Shown piece by piece: positions 11,015 through 24,205 of a stretch of DNA of 64,000 bases. Position 1 is the first letter of the stretch; every line of letters starts with the position of its first letter. The DNA comes from Astropecten irregularis (Eukaryota; Echinodermata; Asteroidea; Paxillosida; Astropectinidae), in the NCBI GenBank assembly GCA_963971285.1, contig OZ020258.1, positions 1,426,001-1,490,000 of the forward strand, written 5' to 3'. The translations under genes were made by a program, and so were the position numbers. The notes below the pieces were generated by a model. It was given only the letters and a program-made list of their open reading frames with translations. It had not been told where the DNA came from and searched no databases.

Positions 11015-13474
11015 CAGTCACGATCGACCCCTATCTGAAAAAAACACTGGATATCATCTGCTCACACCATTAAGGTGGTGTTATACTGTTGGTCTTGTAA
11101 GAGAATAACATAGAATGTGGGGGATTAAATAGGTGAAAAGGTGGATTTGTATTTGTGTTTAGTCTAGCTTGATGGACTGTGTACCGACGTGACCTATTTT
11201 TACTTAGACACAAAACCCTGCCCAAGTTTGGCCATGGAGAGTGGAGTAACCTTCCACAATCGAAGCCCTATAAGTTTCACCATTTTCACCCAAAGACAAA
11301 AAAGGGCATTCTATTTCGCGTGTCAGGTATGACCTAGTTGCTCAATCATTGTGTACAAGTCACAGACACAAAGAAAAGGAGCATGGAATGACAGCCGGAA
11401 CTACATTCAGAAATTTCGTATTCAAAAGAGAGAAACTTCTTTGGTTTCTATACTTCGTGCGTGGTGGTGATGACGTTGGGCCTTGAGTTTTTTTGGGGGG
11501 ACTGAAAACATTTTCTGTGACCTGCGGGGTCACGCGAAGATTTAAGACATCAGCGGGCAACCACCACGCGTACCCCGTGCTGGGAGGGAAGCACTTGTAT
11601 GCCCAAATAAGGCCATGGCACACGCCGAAGCCTCGCGTCTTCGTTTAGCAGCGTTTTTGTTTTAAGAACTTTCGTCGACACCTTTAGGGAGTCTCTTTGT
11701 TTGCCAGCCCCGACGCTTGAGGCCTGCAAACACCATTCCTTTGTTTCATACTTGTCATCCAGTAGCGTTCTGTCATATAGGTTATTATTCAATGGATTGT
11801 ATGCGACAGACATGAACGCAAGAGACTTGGCATGAACTAGCCTACCGCATCGTAGGCCGTACAAGTTCAGGAATCGGGGTCTGAGACTAAATTGAATTTG
11901 TAAGTGATACTCGTCTGTCACATCTCGTTGTTGGTAGTGTTTGTGCGCCAGAAGGCCTGATAAAATTCCCATTTCAATTCGCAAATTGTTGCATTTTTGC
12001 GGTAAACTTTCAATCATATTTTGGGGTCATTAAAATTACACGAACCCTGTGGGGCTGTTTATTCTTTGTCGCGTCGAACATTTGAAATCATGACGAGGAA
12101 TGAAAAGTTCCAGTCGGTAGACTGAGGGAAAAAATCAAAAGTAACACCAAATCGTATTCGGTAAAAAACTAAATATTTTGGCATTCCATGAAATATCAAG
12201 AGTTCCTATGGTATAAAACCCTCTTAAATTTTGAGAGGGAATACAACTTAAGATATTTTACAGGAAAAGTGTAAACAAAATAACAATTAAGGCTGAATGA
12301 CGCTCATCATCAACTTTTAAAGTTTTAATTCCAGTAAAATCCCACAGCTGAGTCGAGAAAAAAAATACAGATCAACTCGTGATAAGTTACTAAGAATCGT
12401 GCAGTTTACAAAAACATTCACCTGCTTTTTCTGATGAAACTAAATCCTGAGAAAAGTTTTTAAAAAATGGAGACATTCAAGCCTCGGACCTTTTCCAAAA
12501 TTTAAAAATCTTGTTTCAAATTGTTTCAAAAATCAAAAAGATATAGGTGGACGATATAGGTTGAATACTGACTATGTCTTCAGAGAAATAAACTGAGCCA
12601 CCCTTTAAACTATTCAACTCTACCTTTGTATGACTGTCAACTGAAATTCTTAGACGGTATCCTGCCGATACAGGCCGTGCAATGCAAGGCGTTATGTTCC
12701 ACTTCATAGCATGTCGTCCAAACAGATTTACGACAATAACAAGATAACGGATACCAAGGTGGATGAAAAATTGTATGGTTGTCAAGCTATGCAAACTTGG
12801 CTGGACGTCCGATCACAAATTAGCACAATTTGGGAGAGCTTCTTAAATGGGAAGACGCTTCCAGGTCCAACATATTCTTTTATCCTCTTCCATCTTCTTC
12901 TTTCTTAACGTAAATCCAACCAGAATTATAGTGGGAGTGTCCCTTTAATCTCTAAACTCCACTGAAAAAACGTTAACACAATATTTGACTCTCATTTTTA
13001 CTGCCATCACATAGCTTTCCCTTTCGCTTCTAAAACCATGTCCACGGCATTTGACCCAGATATGTCAAAGGTCATCTGTTTCCGCCCCACCCGTTTAAGC
13101 TGGCACCACCAGGCACGGAAAAAAAGAGCGGGAAAATATTAAGATAATTTGTAAACGTTGGTGTCACTTTTAGTCGCATTAAATTATATCAATTTATTTG
13201 TTTCGTGTAAAATGATATATTCATACCTTGATTTATGGAACCGTTTGTAGTAAACTATGGTTGATTGGAAACCAAACCAAAACCCAAACAAACTCCGAAT
13301 TGCCCTAAAATAAAACCGCGAGGTCACGGAAAATATGGAGCATCTTGTAGGTGTGGATCACTGGGAGAGCATAATACCATAGGGAGAGGGTGTGTGTGGA
13401 GAATTTACGATCTGACAGACCGTATCTCTCTTCAGAAATAGCCGTCTGACGGTAATAACAGGGCCAATTGGTTA
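11015..13474. other. No supported gene; longest open frame of the window
   Basis: The 155-codon minus frame at 11550-12017 is the longest open frame of the window. It has no motif, no repeat and no convincing splice context that I can identify. Confidence 0.35.
12152..12230 (+). repeat. Dispersed direct repeat shared with 9628-9704
   Basis: Second copy of the 78-bp segment, containing TTGGCATTCCATGAAATATC and TATAAAACCCTCTTAAA. Confidence 0.6.
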
Positions 13475-13842
13475 TTAAAGGTATAGTACAGGATTGGTAA
13501 CATACCCAAACAGAAATGTTCACAGATTTACGTATAACTTTCAGGATATGAAGTTGGTGCTGGTAGAAATATATATAGAAAAATAAAATATTTCCGCTTG
13601 AAATGCAGTAGGCCTATTTATCCAGAAATTAGTAAAACAAAGACTGAAAACAGTTTTGACCAAAACCATTCTTTATGTTTTATAAGAAAAATTGAGTTGG
13701 GTTTTTGCTTTTTTCCTCGTGACTCAGATGTCCGATTGCGCTCATATTTTCACAGGTTTATTATTTCATGTAGGCCTACATGTTGGATCAGACAAAGTGT
13801 GAGCGCTGTTTCGTGACCTTTACCAATAATGTATACCTTTCA
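13475..13842 (-). mobile_element. TTAA-element, subfamily A, near full length
   Basis: The right terminus TTAAAGGTATAGTACAGGAT is at 13475 and the left terminus near 13840 (TTGGTAAAGGTCACGAAAC on the minus strand). The left TTAA is degraded to TTTC. The central hairpin is damaged. Confidence 0.78.
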
Positions 13843-14009
13843 AAACTGGGTTCAAAGTTGACGAGTCGGTCGCGAAAGACGGGCTGAAAATAAACTGGAG
13901 ACATCGCGCTCAAGTCACTGTGAAAGAGAAATTGCTACGCTGGAATTTGGGAAAACAATTTTCAAAATCAAATTATGGCTTCTGACTTCCAAACGAACAA
14001 AGATAATTG

Positions 14010-14074
14010 GGGCAGATCAGTAGTAAGAGCGCCGCCGGTGGCCAAAGGTCCCTGGTTCGAATCTCGCTCTATAC
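14010..14074 (+). repeat. tRNA-like element (decayed)
   Basis: CAGATCAGTAGTAAGAGCGC resembles a box A region and CTGGTTCGAATCTCGCTC a box B/T arm. The 3' flank TGTGTCTTTGTTTTCA resembles the flanks of the other copies. It is too decayed to be a working tRNA. Confidence 0.45.
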
Positions 14075-16477
14075 AATGTGTCTTTGTTTTCATCGATTTA
14101 TTTTTGTCGCCCCATCCCAGGCTTCGTCAAATGGAAAAGGGGATGTGCCTCTGCCCCACATTTTGATAAAATTCTGAACATTCCATGACTAAAGCCCAAA
14201 ATAAATACTCCTCAACGCCAAGAAATGACCCCAAACTTTCGTCAACTGATATATCCTTGTCCCGTAGGATTGTGTTTGTTGAGAGGTGCGGGTCGTCGTT
14301 TGCGGTGCGGTTGACTTGTCACACCAACGCGATTTCTTGGCAATTTTCTTGGAAGAGCTGTGCGAGGCCCCTACGCGTATGGCTTATTTCAAGTCGGGTG
14401 AAAACGGAGGAGAGACTTGAAAATTGTCTTGATGGGGGAGGGAATGGAGCCGTCACTGCGACTGGGTGAGACGTGACATGCCTGCCCGGGCCGACAAGTG
14501 ACATCAGAAATTAATGTTTTGTCATAAAATAGGTCAACTGATAACTCTCATAATTATATCAGGCACACCTTCCACTGATTTAGCTTATCGTAAATTAATC
14601 CAAGGAGGCTTCGAGTTCTTTGTCATATCATGGAGGAAGTCTTGTCTTCTTCCATGGTCCAATACTCACATTTTGAATGAGCGTATTCGTGCTCGTCTGG
14701 TTTTAAGTTTCTGTCCGATTCAATACATCTCAGACGCAAATTTGCGACAATGACTTGTGGATACATGTTAAATTTGTCTGTAAATGGACATCAATATTTA
14801 TTTTGTCTCACCGTTTTGACCTATATGTATATGATTTAGAAGAAGAAGAGCTATCTATACTTATAACCTCAAAAGGCTACAGCTGTCAAGTTTCAAATAT
14901 CACGATACAAAATGTTAAACGTACGCTTTGATCAGTTAATTACGGATAGTTCTGAAGACTTGCAACTCCATCATCACATTCTATTTAAAAGGCAACAACC
15001 ATTGATGAATTCACTTTTGCAGCTTTTATACATCTCGGTTTAGGATTTGTTGGAATTCATAGTGCTTCAGTGATTGATGTCCTTAATGTTCAAAAAGCCT
15101 GGAAAGTGAGTTAGATGTGAGCTGGAGGGAGTTTGAGCTTCCGACCGAGACATGTGCTGGAAAATCATCTCGAATAAAAATTGAAACCAACGAGCGTTCC
15201 GTGGGAAACATAGAATAGCGACGCTGAGACGACTCGCTGCCTTATGGCTAGCAAATTCTGATATTCCCCAAATGCCACTAAATCATGAGAAATAAAAGCT
15301 TCATCTGTCCTCTCTGCTACTTCAAGAGATGGGGGACCACCCGACAACATGAGGGATGAAAACCTCTGGGATTTACGGAGAACAAAACAAGTAGTATTAT
15401 AGCCAACCGGAAGTGTTTTATCTGAGAGTCTTTAGAGATAATTGAACTCATCAATTAAGTATGGAATCATGTCTTCCATGTTTATTAACCCTATAGTGAG
15501 GTCGGCAACGATCCAGGGACTTTGGCAGAGAAAACCACTTCCTTCAATTCATGATGATTATTCTCTTCTTGATCGTTTGAGGAAAAACAGGTTGACATTA
15601 TAGGTCGGACCGCCGATCCTGCTTTGAAGAAAAGGAAAACGGAGGCAAATGATCTTATTTTCCTCACATTTAAGACGCCTCATCCGGGAGGATCTTAGTG
15701 GGCTTTGTTTCGCCCTGAGAAGACGGCCCAGAATTTGACGACTGTTTCCATTGCTCGATCTAAGCGAAGACATTGCATAAGGATTTACAATCAGGCCTAT
15801 AGGACGGATTTATATTGCACGTCCAAGCAAATTGTTTTTGAGATAAATGAATGTGTTTTAGAGATGGTCCTTGATATTACACTTCATTCCTCGTACAAGC
15901 AGAATGTGTTCATTATCTCGTCTAGAAAATATCAAATATAATTCATCTGTCACCAATACTCCCCATAGAGGTGGGTAGGTGGGTGAGGGGACTAACGCTG
16001 AACCTTTATCGCGCGGGAGGTCACGGACTCTTGACATCAAAATAATCCCTTGAAAAATTTCATAGGAAGTCCACTGGACATTTTTTGGGGGCACTGAGAA
16101 CTGGCTACAAGTCGGTTAGGCCCCCTCGACCTAAGAAAATATACAATCAAAGTTCACTGCTTGAAATAAGTGTGAACCAGCAAACCCTGTCTTTCGACCT
16201 TATCATTATTCTTCACCCCACGTGATTTCTAACGTATCATTTCTTTGCAAGTCAGTGTGTTATCATTCATTCATTATACCAACACGCAGGTGTATAGTTT
16301 TCAAACAAGACGAAGAGGGCGCTATTAATCTTTAGTGGAGAATTCGAAATACACAAGCACGAATGCTCTTTCTCTGATGTGCCGATTATTGGCGTAAACG
16401 AGTCGAAACGTTGAGCATATTCTGCACAAATTACTGCACCTCCAACTCCTAGGAGTTTACCTTCATTGTGTCAAAGC

Positions 16478-16650
16478 TTTAAGAATTGAAAAGTGAACAA
16501 AGACAAATTGACCGGAGCGGGATTCGAACCGGCGACTTCCTGAATACCTTACAGGCGCTCTATCAAGTACCAACTGAACCATGCAGCCATACTTTGGTGA
16601 TGTTCCAAATAGTCCATTATATTTGTTCATTAGCTTTGAAAGTATCAAGA
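16478..16650 (-). repeat. tRNA-like dispersed element
   Basis: On the minus strand: GCATGGTTCAGTTGGTAC, then GAGCGCC and GTCGCCGGTTCGAATCCC (tRNA-like part 16592-16507). Flanks on both sides (AACATCACCAAAGTATGG before, TTTGTCTTTGTTCACTTTTC after) recur in other copies, so the repeat is longer than a tRNA. An extra base run in the D-arm breaks tRNA geometry. Confidence 0.6.
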
Positions 16651-17477
16651 AGTTAGACAAATTGCTAAAGGTATGTGGACGGTCACAACAGAGCTAGAAA
16701 CTGCTTGCTCTAGGCTATGTCCAGCCAAACTTCTCTTCCTTCCTCCATGAGATTATGAAGCTCAGAGCTTGTGGGTATGGAGAGCTCCCCTAATTCTTCA
16801 TTCACGAGTAGCTGCCCCTTCCTTGACTAATCCTTGGATACACTAAACAATTCCATCAGTGTTCATGTTGTCCCACGCCCAACCTTCCTCCTCCCCCCAG
16901 TCCCCATAGCCTCAATCACCAGGGCATCATTAGACCTACCACCTGTTAAAACACCCACATTAGTTCAGGTGCCGTGTCGCCAGCCCCAATCTACCGTCCT
17001 TGGGCGGTGTTTGGACACTCGATACACCGTACTGGACACAGCATGGGGTGAGGGGTATAGGTAGGTATACCGGTGGCGATGGGGGCACGATTGGTATCAT
17101 TTTACGGATAATTGGCACATAGCACCGTCTAGTGTATCCGATACACCGTGTATAGCTCACGATGAAGAGGGTGAACTGATTTATTTAATCCCAGAAAAAA
17201 CACCACCACCTCAAGATCCTCCTACTGTTTTAGCACAGGATGTTTGAGACACCTCCAGAGCGAATGTCATTGATTAACCCACCGTCAGTCAAGAGGTTTT
17301 GGAATTCCTCAAAGCGCATTTGTTTTTGCTCCCAAAGCGTTCGCTTAAGTTATACTCGATATCGATCATTTTCATAAGCATTGGGATATTTCGATTAGTC
17401 TTGCTGTCGTGATTCAAGATGTCCGTGCAAATGGCTTGAGTCGTGGAGGTGTAAGAAGCGACAAACGGCTCCGGTCT

Positions 17478-17607
17478 GGGTCGATTTCACGAAGCCCTAC
17501 GATCGATCGTAACTAGAGTTACAAAATGATAACCCAACGTACCCTACGTAGGGCTGCAGGCATCATAGGTCCTACGTTTGATAGATGGTTTGGTGAAATC
17601 GATTCCC
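17478..17607. mobile_element. GATTTCACGAA-type palindromic element, CTACG interior
   Basis: Left GGTCGATTTCACGAAGCCC and right TTTGGTGAAATCGATTCCC are inverted. The interior has CGATCGATCG, CTAGAGTTAC and a CCTACGTAGGGCTGCAGG centre. It is about 130 bp with no coding capacity. Confidence 0.62.
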
Positions 17608-17934
17608 ATCGTCTTGTGGTCTCTTACACCATGGATGAAGGAACTGAAGGCCAACATACCGACTGTCGACTGTCGAGTGTCGACTGACACAGGCAGCAAA
17701 CCCGTTGCATATCTGCCCTACTTTCATTTTGATGAAATCCATGAAAACTGAAGCCTGATATAACATCGTTTTTAGAAATGGGATTTCTTGCACAGAACGC
17801 AAAATCTGCTTATAAAACCTAGAACGGTTGTATAATGTGGAAACATTTCATGATTCCCGCGGCTGGTGTTTATAATAATATTTTAAATGGGAGAGGGGTT
17901 GCCCCTTCTCCATCTTCGGCGTGTATCGAGCTGG

Positions 17935-18012
17935 AGACTCTCCACTCAGCTCAGAGACAGCCTGTGGGTGGGAATCGGACCCACGACCTTCAGGTTTCTT
18001 GAGCAGGCGCTT
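17935..18012 (-). repeat. tRNA-like sequence (decayed)
   Basis: On the minus strand CGCCTGCTCAAGAAACCTGA is followed by GGTCGTGGGTCCGATTCCCA, a good T-arm/box B. No clear D-arm or acceptor stem. Probably a SINE head or pseudo-tRNA of a different type from the other four. Confidence 0.4.
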
Positions 18013-19972
18013 GTGAAATGAAGTGCATAAGTCTGACGGTTCTACACGGTATTCTATGGTTCTTCTCTATACTATTATGTTCAAGAGCGCATTGTCAAAC
18101 AATGGAGGTATAAAAAGGACCTCAATGATCAACCCATGGAGCTAGGAAGCTCCATTGTCAAACAATGTTTAGTTTCAGTCCAACTGTGGAGCTCTAGACC
18201 TGATCAGGTTATATGTCTTGGTCCAAGACATGCGAACTATAATAATTGTTAGCATGGGTTAACATTGTTAACATTAATCTTAACCCGGTCGAAGTTTGAA
18301 CATTAGCACATAGTAATGGCGATTGTGACCTCGATTTGGTTGTAGTATGTACGTATTGGTGGGCGGGGGAGGGGGAGGGGAGGGTGGACTTTGGTATGAG
18401 TAGGTAATAAGGAAACCTTCCTCTATGGGAATACCAATCATCTTAGCAGAAACATCAGGGTGCTAATAAATCTCTTACGTCTGGTTATCTGAAGTTAATT
18501 CGCCGTGAGTCCCTGATAGGATAACCAGAGGCATCAAATTGCACCCCACCCCTTCCCAAAGCAGAATCGCCAAATCCCGTAGCTTGATGGACTTAGCAGA
18601 CGTCTTTAGGATGACCCACGGTCAGACACTGTCCAGTCAGCGGAGCATTTCAATGATCTAATTTTCGATAAATCAGGAGGTCCAAAAGGTCATCATTCAA
18701 CAGCGGTCAGATAAGAGATCCACCGTCCTTGGATTGTGCTGAATGGTAGGATGGGAAATAGATTACAATAAGGATGGATAATTTGCCATATTTGCCCCTC
18801 ATACTCATAGACTTTGAGAAGAGATATGCCAGACCCCTAACACCAAGATCTGCCAAAGGATGTTTGGCTTAATGATGAACTGACATTACATTATATAAGA
18901 AGGAACCTTTAACAATATACTGGAAACTCAAAAGGCTGTTTCTCAATAATTGGAGGACTGAAGTTGGTGCACAGCAGGTTATGAAGCTTCTAGGGAGTCA
19001 GGTTGCATTTGACGGTACCTACTACCTAGGATGACTCCTGCAATCAACAGCGAGACTCAACTCGCTATCTTTGAAGACTCAGACTCAGGGAGAATCGTTA
19101 AAAAGGGGACACACTGAGCCTCAGGACACAAACATCAGGCCATGAATGCAAACCAATTTGAACTGTCTCGACAAATTACATGAGGTTCTCATTTAATACA
19201 CACACGACTTATATACCTAGAGCTAGACCAGACGAGGGATACATTCAGGAATTTCTTTACGAGCCGCTTCTTAAAGCAATTTATTCCCTCGGAACGACTC
19301 CTCATTTTCCTACCGGCAGTTAAATTAACAATTTGAAAGGATAAAAAAGGGGTGGGAAGCAAAATCCACTTGGAGAATGTTGAACAGCAGACCTGGCACT
19401 CGACGGACCGTGTCGAGTTGGTATGTGGGCCGGAGTCGGAGGGTGTGAAGTGACCAAGGACAAGACGAGGGGACAACCGGACAGTAGAGCCATTACGCCC
19501 CATGTTCCCACGTACCGAGCGGAGGTCTCTTTAGTATAAGGACGGCCCCAGGTGGTCCCCATGAATAAACCCCCAGACCAGTCCAAGGTTCCCCCCTATA
19601 CAACACTCGCAGACGAACTGCCCAATTACCGAGGGATAAACGGCATGTATTATGTTGTTACATTGAAGCAAAATGATACCACATCGACCAATGAAGGAAG
19701 AAGGGTCGTTAGATCCTTGCACTTTCAAAGAGATCCTTGTGGAAAGTGGGCTGTTGGCTGTAATCAAAATCATTTCACTGCCCATTGCACTTAACGAGAT
19801 AAGTGAACGAGATCCCTTGCTCACAAATTTTCAACTATTGCACGAATATACTGCCAAAGATTGAGATGAAATTTGGGAGGTATTAACTATTATAACCTTA
19901 TCAAGGAGCAAGGAAGCACGAAGGAAGTTACATGCGTGCTTGAGACGGTTTAATAGTCAGTTGGGGTCATGT

Positions 19973-20189
19973 CAAGGCCTTTTCAGTTTTCACACGACGC
20001 TAAACCATTAAGAAATTCTCTCATCGATGCGAAATCTTACGTCTCATCGTGTGAAATGACACCAATGCTTAAGAGTGACTGACGTCCCTGGCGAATCCCG
20101 TTGGGAGATTTTGACCGAGATTCAGACCCACGAGAACATCTCAATGGCCTTTTGAGATATTTTTTAGCGTCGTGTGAAAAAGCCTTTTG
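19973..20189. mobile_element. Inverted-repeat element with TTTTCACACGACGCTAAA arms
   Basis: AAGGCCTTTTCAGTTTTCAC then ACGACGCTAAA at left, and TTTAGCGTCGTGTGAAAAAG plus CCTTTT at right, are inverted. It is 217 bp and non-coding. Confidence 0.6.
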
Positions 20190-21511
20190 TATAAACAGGG
20201 GCAATGAGATGATATTAAAGACTGAGATTATGAGATTGTGAAGTTCCTGGGATGGGCAAACATTTTGATCGTTGAATCTTGACTCTGTCATCTCCTGCAT
20301 CTGAGCTTTACGAAGCCCATTAATGACGGGACATCTTACCAGATTTAAGAGAAATACCAAATCTCATCTCTGAATAAAAAGAGATTGAGGTGAAAGAGTT
20401 TGCTCTGTGTTTAACAAAGAGCAAACTGTCGCACAGTCGACATTCCCTTATAATGAACGAATGGCGGTAGAGAAATGGTATTCAAAGTATTTTGACAGAC
20501 ACCCATAGAGAATCTTCCTCGCAACAGTTTCTTCTCAAGTAGGCCCTAATCGGATTTTGCCGTTGTCATGACAAAGGGGTTATTACTAATGAGAGACGTG
20601 GCATATAGACCTAATTATATATCAGTATCTGCTATGATTGAATCGTTAAACTTTGCTGAAAGTGCTTCGAGACCGCAAACAGCAAATTTCCAACAATGAT
20701 ACATTTTTTTAAACTGCTAATCCTAAAATCCACTACAGCACGCTGTGATTATTAAAAGTGTGTCACAGGTTTTGTGACAACTTAAGAACCATTTAATAAC
20801 CCTTAATATTCCACACATCTGCAGGTAATTGGTCGCATTAGTGATGTAGGGGGCCTGGCCAATGAAGGATAGCTGTCACCTCCAAATCAAAAGCAGTCAG
20901 TTTTCCTGCTGAGTTACAAAAACATTCCCTGAATGTGAACAGACTTAAAGTGACGTAAGAAACGACGTCATGTGACTGATTGTTGGTAAACTGGCGGGCT
21001 GCATCTTATTGAAAAGGAATAGGACCTACAAGTAAGATTATTTTTGTATATTTTCCTTGTCCCGCCTACAAAGGACGAATTCCACTGGAGGAATAAGAAG
21101 TAGAAAAGGGCGGCAAAATAAAAAAAGATTGAAACTAAATCTAAGTTCAAACATATCCTTCCTCCTTGGTTCAAAGAATGTGTTTTTGACACAACTTAGA
21201 GCATCTCCAATTCTTGGTCAAGTTAGCCAAATTTCAATGCGAATTAAGACGTGAAATAAGTTATTGTGTGTCATACACAACTTAAACAGAGCTGTGTTAC
21301 ATGTATTTCATTCAAGCCTTTAATTGGTATAACCAAAAGGCCGGGCTTAATAATCATTTTATCCATCATAGGCCTAGCCTATAGGCCTGTACTCATTGAG
21401 AATAATGCTGCGGCTCTTGTCGCGATTGTTCAATTACACCAACAGAGGGCTCACTTCACAATAATGACGCGGTCACACGGCAACTGCAGCCACATAAACC
21501 CCTGTATAGGT

Positions 21512-21884
21512 TTAAAGGTAAAATACATGATCGGTAAAGGTCACAGAACAGCACTCACACTTTGTCTGATGCAGCATGTACATGAAAAGTGATAAACCTG
21601 TGAAAATTTGAGCTCAATCGGACATCCGAGTCACGAAAAAAATCGCGAAAACCCGATTCGATTTTTCTTATAAAACATAAAGAATGGTTTTGATCTTACC
21701 CCGAGATCAAAACCAAAACTGTTTTCGGTCGTTGTTTTACTAATTTCCAGATAAATACACAATTTCAGGCGGAAATATTTTCACGGGTATGTTTCTACCA
21801 GCACCATCTTCATACCCTGAAAGTTATACATAAATCTGTGAACATTTCTGTTTGGGTATGTTACCAATCCTGTACTGAACCTTG
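21512..21884 (+). mobile_element. TTAA-element, subfamily A, full length
   Basis: Begins TTAAAGGTAAAATACATGAT and closes GTATGTTACCAATCCTGTAC plus a mutated terminus (TGAACCTTGT). The central hairpin GATCTTACCCCGAGATC is intact near 21691. Confidence 0.8.
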
Positions 21885-22980
21885 TACCGAAACTGGTGTT
21901 GCCGAAACAGCGTTGTATATTTCGTAAAAAATTGACTCGGTTATAGAGGTTATTATCATTGTGGTTTTACCATTTGAAACAGCCATTTGTTCCTTATTAC
22001 CTTAATTTGCACGGTGCCATTAACTTTTAGCCAATAACTATTAATGTTCAACCATTGGTTCAACCGATGAGATACCCGTACATTTCACGGATTAATAGTG
22101 AAAAATAATTATTACGTTCAACAAACTGCGTCCTATACGCTGTGACGCACGAGACAGATGCTTATCTTAGACAAACAAAAATATGATAAAACAAAGATAA
22201 CCCCCACCGCCAAAATAATTTAGTTCAACAGCGCTATAATTGACAAAAGTTATAAATTGGAAGTACAAACAAATATAATACCTGCAAATTCTACGATCAT
22301 TCGCATGAAACAGTCGTCGGGGCAAAAGAAAACACACAGGAGAGACTGAGGTCGTGTTTGACTTGGCACCGTGACAAGATAGGACGCTGGCCAGGTGAGG
22401 AGAACAAAGAATTAGCGACAGGTGCAACTAGGGGGGGGGGGGGGGGGGGCTTGTCAACAGGTGAACAGGTAAATCCATTGATATTGGATCAATACTTGAC
22501 CGTGGAATGTGCCGCGCGAGCAAGTCACGCGTACCCAGGGACGCCGGCGCGTGCCCGGCGCGGCCCCGATAATAATACATTTCAATAAAATAATAATTAT
22601 ACATTACATAAAGCCATACTGCGCCTATTGTTTGCCTAAACACAAACGAAAGAAAGGTATTTTTGTTCGGACGGTTTTCAAAGGATATTCCGTCTGCTCA
22701 CCTGATCTGACTGATTGAAAAAAAATGGCAGTACTAAAGGTGAATCGGTCGCTGCAATGCTCTGGTGCACGACTGGTGAAATTTCATCAAAAGCCCTAGT
22801 GCACAAAGGGTAATGTGTATTGTTAATCATGGCATGGTAATGGAATATCACAATTATTGTAAATCTCCCGACAAAACTGATTTTCATGACTATTGGTCTA
22901 CTCCCATGATCATTCCCGCAAACTGTATCCGAACATAATGCTATCAAACATTCAACATAAATCATTGCCGGTTAACCTGT

Positions 22981-23185
22981 TTAAAGGTATTGTCAAATTA
23001 TGGTAGCAAAAATAACGGTGAAAAGACTTAAGAAATACTGTGTGCGTTTTTCCCTGTATTTCTAAAAAGGTTGGCACCGTATGGGACTGAAATCTTCACA
23101 GATTACTGTTACTGTATCTTCCTTGACATTTTTTGCCCATAAATCTGCATTTCATTGATAACAACCGAAGTACGATTACCTTTAA
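22981..23185 (-). mobile_element. TTAA-element, subfamily B, internally deleted copy
   Basis: Both ends are present with TTAA on each side (22981 and 23185), but only the subfamily B left half remains between them. The shared right half is deleted, leaving 205 bp. Confidence 0.72.
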
Positions 23186-23720
23186 GTTTCATGTTGTATG
23201 CCTGTTTTTCTGAAGCGATTCTAGGCCAAATATGAACTCGAAAAAGAAAACATATCGTTATAACTTGAGAATAAATTTCAATATTGCCAAAATATGCACC
23301 AGGAATAATATTTCCCTATAGTTTTGAAATAAAACCGAGAAAGAACCCCCTGTGATGGTAGGAATACAACTGTACATGTACACTTTGTGACACGTCTGCG
23401 AACTCTCAATGGCCACAACCAAAACATAATTTGATTGACTGAAATTCACCGTTATATTCCACTGGACGCTAGACTTGAATGAATGCAGGATTATCCGCTA
23501 AGCTTAATCCATAATCGTAATCGGATTTGACTATTATCACTTGAAGCACCGCGTCTGCTAACGTCTTATTCTTTGTTCTGAGTTTCCAGCTATAAAGTAG
23601 GCCTATAAAATGACAGAGAGATGTAAGTTTATTCTTGAAAAAGAAAACAAAATAAATGGAAGTGTCTTCAAACTATAACAAATGAGGTCTAACTGCCACT
23701 TTACTGGTAAATACAAGTAA

Positions 23721-23850
23721 TAAACTGCTGCAAACTGCTCATCAGCCAAACTGAAGCAAAATGCTTGGAGTATAGGAGGGCCTGACGCGTTTCGATCCTA
23801 GCAGGATCTTTCTCAAAGGCTAAATGACAAGGGAACAATAACATGCAAGT
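23721..23850 (+). repeat. TTTCGATCCT-containing dispersed repeat, copy 2
   Basis: Includes AATAAACTGCTGCAAACTGC, ATGCTTGGAG, CGTTTCGATCCTAGCAGGAT and CTTTCTCAAAGGCTAAATGA. GATCCTAGCAGGATC is a near-palindrome. Confidence 0.62.
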
Positions 23851-24104
23851 AAAAGATGCACATAAATGGATGAGAGGATCGGAACACTATACAATCATGT
23901 ACTATGGAGTTATAATTGCGCTCGTGGTGATCAATAGTCTCTCGTCAAGTTGATTATTTGATCCCAAAAAATAGCATAAAAAAGTGACAATGAGAACATG
24001 TTTAGCATCGTCCATGGCTTGCCATTGTGGATTGATTGTAGACTAGTCCTTCATGAATGTCATAATTTTGTTACACCGCCTTCAAACATAATCACCACCA
24101 ACGT

Positions 24105-24205
24105 AGGGCTGGATGGCTCAGTTGGTAGAGCGCTTGTACGGTATTCAGGAGGTCGCCGGTTCGAATCCTGCTCCAGTCAATTTTTCTTTGTTCACTTTTG
24201 AATAA
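24105..24205 (+). repeat. tRNA-like dispersed element, best preserved copy
   Basis: GGATGGCTCAGTTGGTAGAG forms a standard D-arm and box A, and GCCGGTTCGAATCC a T-arm with one mismatch. Acceptor GGGCTGG pairs with CCAGTCA imperfectly. The anticodon arm has one mismatch and lacks U33. The downstream TTTTTCTTTGTTCACTTTTG is shared with the 16.5-kb copy, which marks it as a repeat rather than a functional tRNA gene. Confidence 0.6.

Larger units (their letters stand above)
14080..19972. other. Largely unannotatable intergenic DNA
   Basis: Contains only the tRNA-like elements at 16.5 and 17.9 kb and the palindromic element at 17.5 kb. CATTGTCAAACAATG is present twice about 60 bp apart near 18.1 kb, and a G-rich run lies at 18360-18385. 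No coding signal. Confidence 0.4.
20190..24104. other. Intergenic DNA between annotated repeats
   Basis: A hairpin AGTTTGCTCT...AGAGCAAACT lies at about 20398-20429 and a G-run at 22431-22449, with a CpG-rich stretch after it to 22570. No gene was recognised. Confidence 0.4.

Noticed and set aside
11550..12017. 155-codon minus-strand open frame, longest in the window
   Set aside because: No domain, signal or family motif was recognised, and no convincing exon boundaries; a frame of this length is plausible by chance in 64 kb read in six frames.
20398..20429. Terminator-like hairpin AGTTTGCTCT/AGAGCAAACT
   Set aside because: Rho-independent terminators are bacterial; the window is clearly animal nuclear DNA, and no gene lies beside it.
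24105..24178. Functional tRNA gene
   Set aside because: Stem mismatches, lack of U33 and shared flanks with other copies show that it is a repeat.
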